Shown here in pieces: positions 62,056-64,000 of a stretch of DNA of 64,000 nt (positions within the stretch are counted from its first letter, which is position 1; every line of letters begins with the position of its first letter). A model generated the notes under the pieces. That model did no database searches, had not been told where the DNA came from, and was given only the letters and a program-made list of their open reading frames with translations. Both the position numbers and the translations under genes were made by a program. Origin of the DNA: Hyaloraphidium curvatum (Eukaryota; Monoblepharomycota; Hyaloraphidiomycetes; Hyaloraphidiales; Hyaloraphidiaceae); contig JAIVFI010000010.1 in NCBI GenBank assembly GCA_025558095.1, positions 434,001 to 498,000 on the forward strand. The letters are read 5' to 3'.

Positions 62056-64000
62056 GCGCAAACAACGGAGGGCGTTGCGCCCGGGCAGCCGCAGCCGCTC
62101 CCCCGCTGCCGCCCAGATGGAGACGATGCCGGCGCGAGCGCCGTGCGGGGCTTTCGCGGGCCCGAGGAACCGGCGCGGGCCTGTGTTTGGGCGAGGATTC
62201 GGGGGTTGTTGTGATGGTGAACGCACGTGCTTGAAAGTTGAAGTACATCCGGCGATCTACCATCTCGCATCCTCGACCCCGAACGAGCACCTGGGGAAAC
62301 CACGTTGGACAACGTTACGACTGGTTCCCGGTCTACCATGCCGGGATTCGCGCAGGTAGAGCGCGATGCAGCTCAGGCGCAGTCCTCGGTGGATGCGGGT
62401 GCGGGATCGAGCGATTTGAGATCCCAGGCCAGGAAGAGCGCGACCCCTCGGGAAGTAGCCTCCGCGATGGCCTCCAATTGCGGCTCAGCGCCCGAGCGAA
62501 GTCCGCGCACGGTCGCAGATCCTTCTGCGGTCGCACATTTCTGCTGCGTCGCCACTTCGCGCTGCCCAGAGCTTGAAGATCCAGAGCCCGTAAGCGCCGG
62601 AGCCATGGATTCGGCGACGCGTCACGGAAATGCTGCCGCTGACCGGGAACGCGTAGGCAGCCGAGGGGATCGGAGCTTGCAGCACCACCGCGCACTTCCG
62701 CACAGCACACATTCTAATGCTGGAGCGATCCCCAATTCGAGGAGGCATTTGTCTAGACTTGCAGGAAATCCTTTGGTGGTCGGACGTTCGATCCCCGGGT
62801 GGAGGTGGTGGGCGGTTGCCGGACACGGTGGAAGATCCTGGGTACGAAAGGCATTTTCGAGGCGGATAAGAGAAGCAATGGTTGAGAAATGTATTCCTGC
62901 CACGCGGGGAGAAGAGACCAGAATTCGGAGGTGAGCAACAGACTCTCCAACTGAGCTCTCGAACTTAGCTCTCGAACTGACGCATCCTGAAACAGCCATC
63001 ACCAATCGAACACAGCCTCGTTGGCACGAATGCGGTGTCTGGCCCGTCGCTCTTTTGTGTGTCCGGTCGGCGCAACTTGCCGAACGTTGCGGAGGCAACC
63101 AGCCTGCTCGAATCCAGCCTCGCACATCAGACCGCCTCCGTCCTCCGATCACCGGCGGCTTCCGGTTTCCACAAGCCGCACGCGGATCAAGTGATCGCTG
63201 GCCAGGACGCGGAGGCCTTGCCGTTCCCAGGCTTCAAAACGCCCCGTTCCGAGGTTGGTATCGATGTTGTAGCGGATGCTGCGGTCGTCGAGCTCCTTCT
63301 TTGCGCGGATCAGCCTGTCCTTTGCCTTCGTCGTCACGGCGGGATCGATGCAGAGGAAGCGGGACAGCTTCGGCATGGCCTCGATGATACCCTGCAGCCA
63401 CTCCATCTTGAACCCGCGCGAACGGATCTCGAGCCAGCGGAGATGCGGCACTGCACCGGCAGGCAGGGCCTTGAGGGCGGCGTACGCTTGCGCCTCGCCG
63501 CTCCTTCTTCAGCAGGTCGCGAATCTGTCCAAAGAAGAGCTTGCCGGGCTGGAAGAGCCCGTTCTTCAGAGAATCGCCCAGGATCATAGCTTCAAGAGCC
63601 GGCAGCTCGGCAACCTGTCGCAACAGCGTGCAGAGCCCCTCCATGCGGTCGGCATCGATGGGCACAATGAGCTCCAGGCTGACCAGGGCGGCCGGCAGCA
63701 GGCCGACGATGCCGACATCGTAACAAGACGCGAAGCGGACGGTCGAGAGCGAGGCCCACCAACGAACGTGCAGCGACGCAAGCATTCTCAGAAATCCACG
63801 ATTCTTCGCTCGTAGTCAGCGACTGCAGCGGCAGTGCCCGCACGGCGGCCATCTCGAGGGCAGACAGCATCCGCCCGGCGACGTTGAGGCGCCGCAGGCT
63901 CCGGAAACGCGTCAACGCAACGCCGACTTCCCCGGCATCCGGCTCGACCCCGGCTGCAGCACGTGCGGGCGACAGCGGCATCGCAAGCTCGTCGAGATCG
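62056..64000 (-). repeat. Right arm of inverted segmental duplication (continues past window)
   Basis: Inverted, apparently base-identical copy of 52,017-53,961 (coordinate sum 116,017). Begins sharply at 62,056 and still matches at the last base of the window, so the full arm is longer than 1,945 bp. Between 62,056 and 63,148 no gene is secure. Confidence 0.92.
63149..64000 (-). pseudogene. F-box/LRR-like gene, right copy (3' part, frameshifted)
   Basis: Inverted twin of the gene at 51,597-52,868; the stop lies at 63149-63151 on the minus strand. Only the LRR-like part is inside the window; the F-box end would lie beyond 64,000 if the arm extends that far. It carries the same two +1 frame switches as the left copy (near 63.49 and 63.75 kb). 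Confidence 0.58.

Overview
The window is GC-rich nuclear DNA from a filamentous-type or early-diverging fungus. Almost every gene that can be read has one to five short introns (mostly 50-65 nt, GT-AG) and its protein is eukaryotic. The fungal markers are a Zn2Cys6 transcription factor with a fungal-specific regulatory domain (36.6-39.0 kb), an outward-rectifier (TOK-type) potassium channel (19.7-22.2 kb), a chitin-binding GH18 chitinase (13.8-15.0 kb), an NmrA-like protein and GPI-type surface proteins. Early-diverging (chytrid-like) versus basidiomycete cannot be decided from the sequence alone; a chytrid-like fungus is my weak guess.

Layout. 1-3.8 kb: two tRNA-modification catalytic subunits in tandem on the minus strand (KAE1, cut by the window edge, and ELP3), divergent from ribosomal protein eL8. 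4.0-7.4 kb: four small intronless metabolic or bacterial-looking genes (DUF4259-like, phosphonate-binding-protein-like, fatty acid desaturase, glutathione S-transferase). 7.5-17.6 kb: accessory genes dominated by F-box proteins with unusual partners (XPA-C-like, nucleotidyltransferase-like twice, CCCH zinc fingers), plus a STIMATE-like membrane protein, a chitinase and a BTB protein. 17.9-27.4 kb: indoleamine 2,3-dioxygenase, K+ channel, a secreted LRR protein and a large F-box-like protein. 27.5-29.2 kb and 49.9-51.3 kb: two inverted copies of a GC-rich dispersed repeat with internal tandem units and a conserved, foldable ~90-nt block. Between them: a possible small biosynthetic cluster (BBE-type FAD oxidoreductase, WS/DGAT-type acyltransferase, acyl-CoA thioesterase, NmrA-like protein, Zn2Cys6 regulator, 2H-phosphoesterase/methyltransferase fusion), then housekeeping genes (ADP/ATP carrier, SSZ1-type Hsp70), an ankyrin-RING protein and a Cys-rich GPI protein.

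51.6-64.0 kb: an apparently identical inverted duplication of at least 1,945 bp (52,017-53,961 and 62,056-64,000, running off the window) flanks 8.1 kb. The duplicated block carries a frameshifted F-box/LRR gene. The 8.1 kb core has a coiled-coil gene whose exon/intron junction was duplicated in tandem, a four-domain J/FN3/SAM/U-box protein, the TFIID subunit TAF7 and an unknown gene.

Many genes here look like ubiquitin-ligase adaptors or ligases (F-box, BTB, RING, U-box). The most interesting items are the J-domain/FN3/SAM/U-box protein, the 2H-phosphoesterase/methyltransferase fusion, the F-box/XPA-C-like and F-box/nucleotidyltransferase proteins, and the two repeat systems. Splice sites given below were inferred by frame continuity and GT/AG signals, without transcript data.
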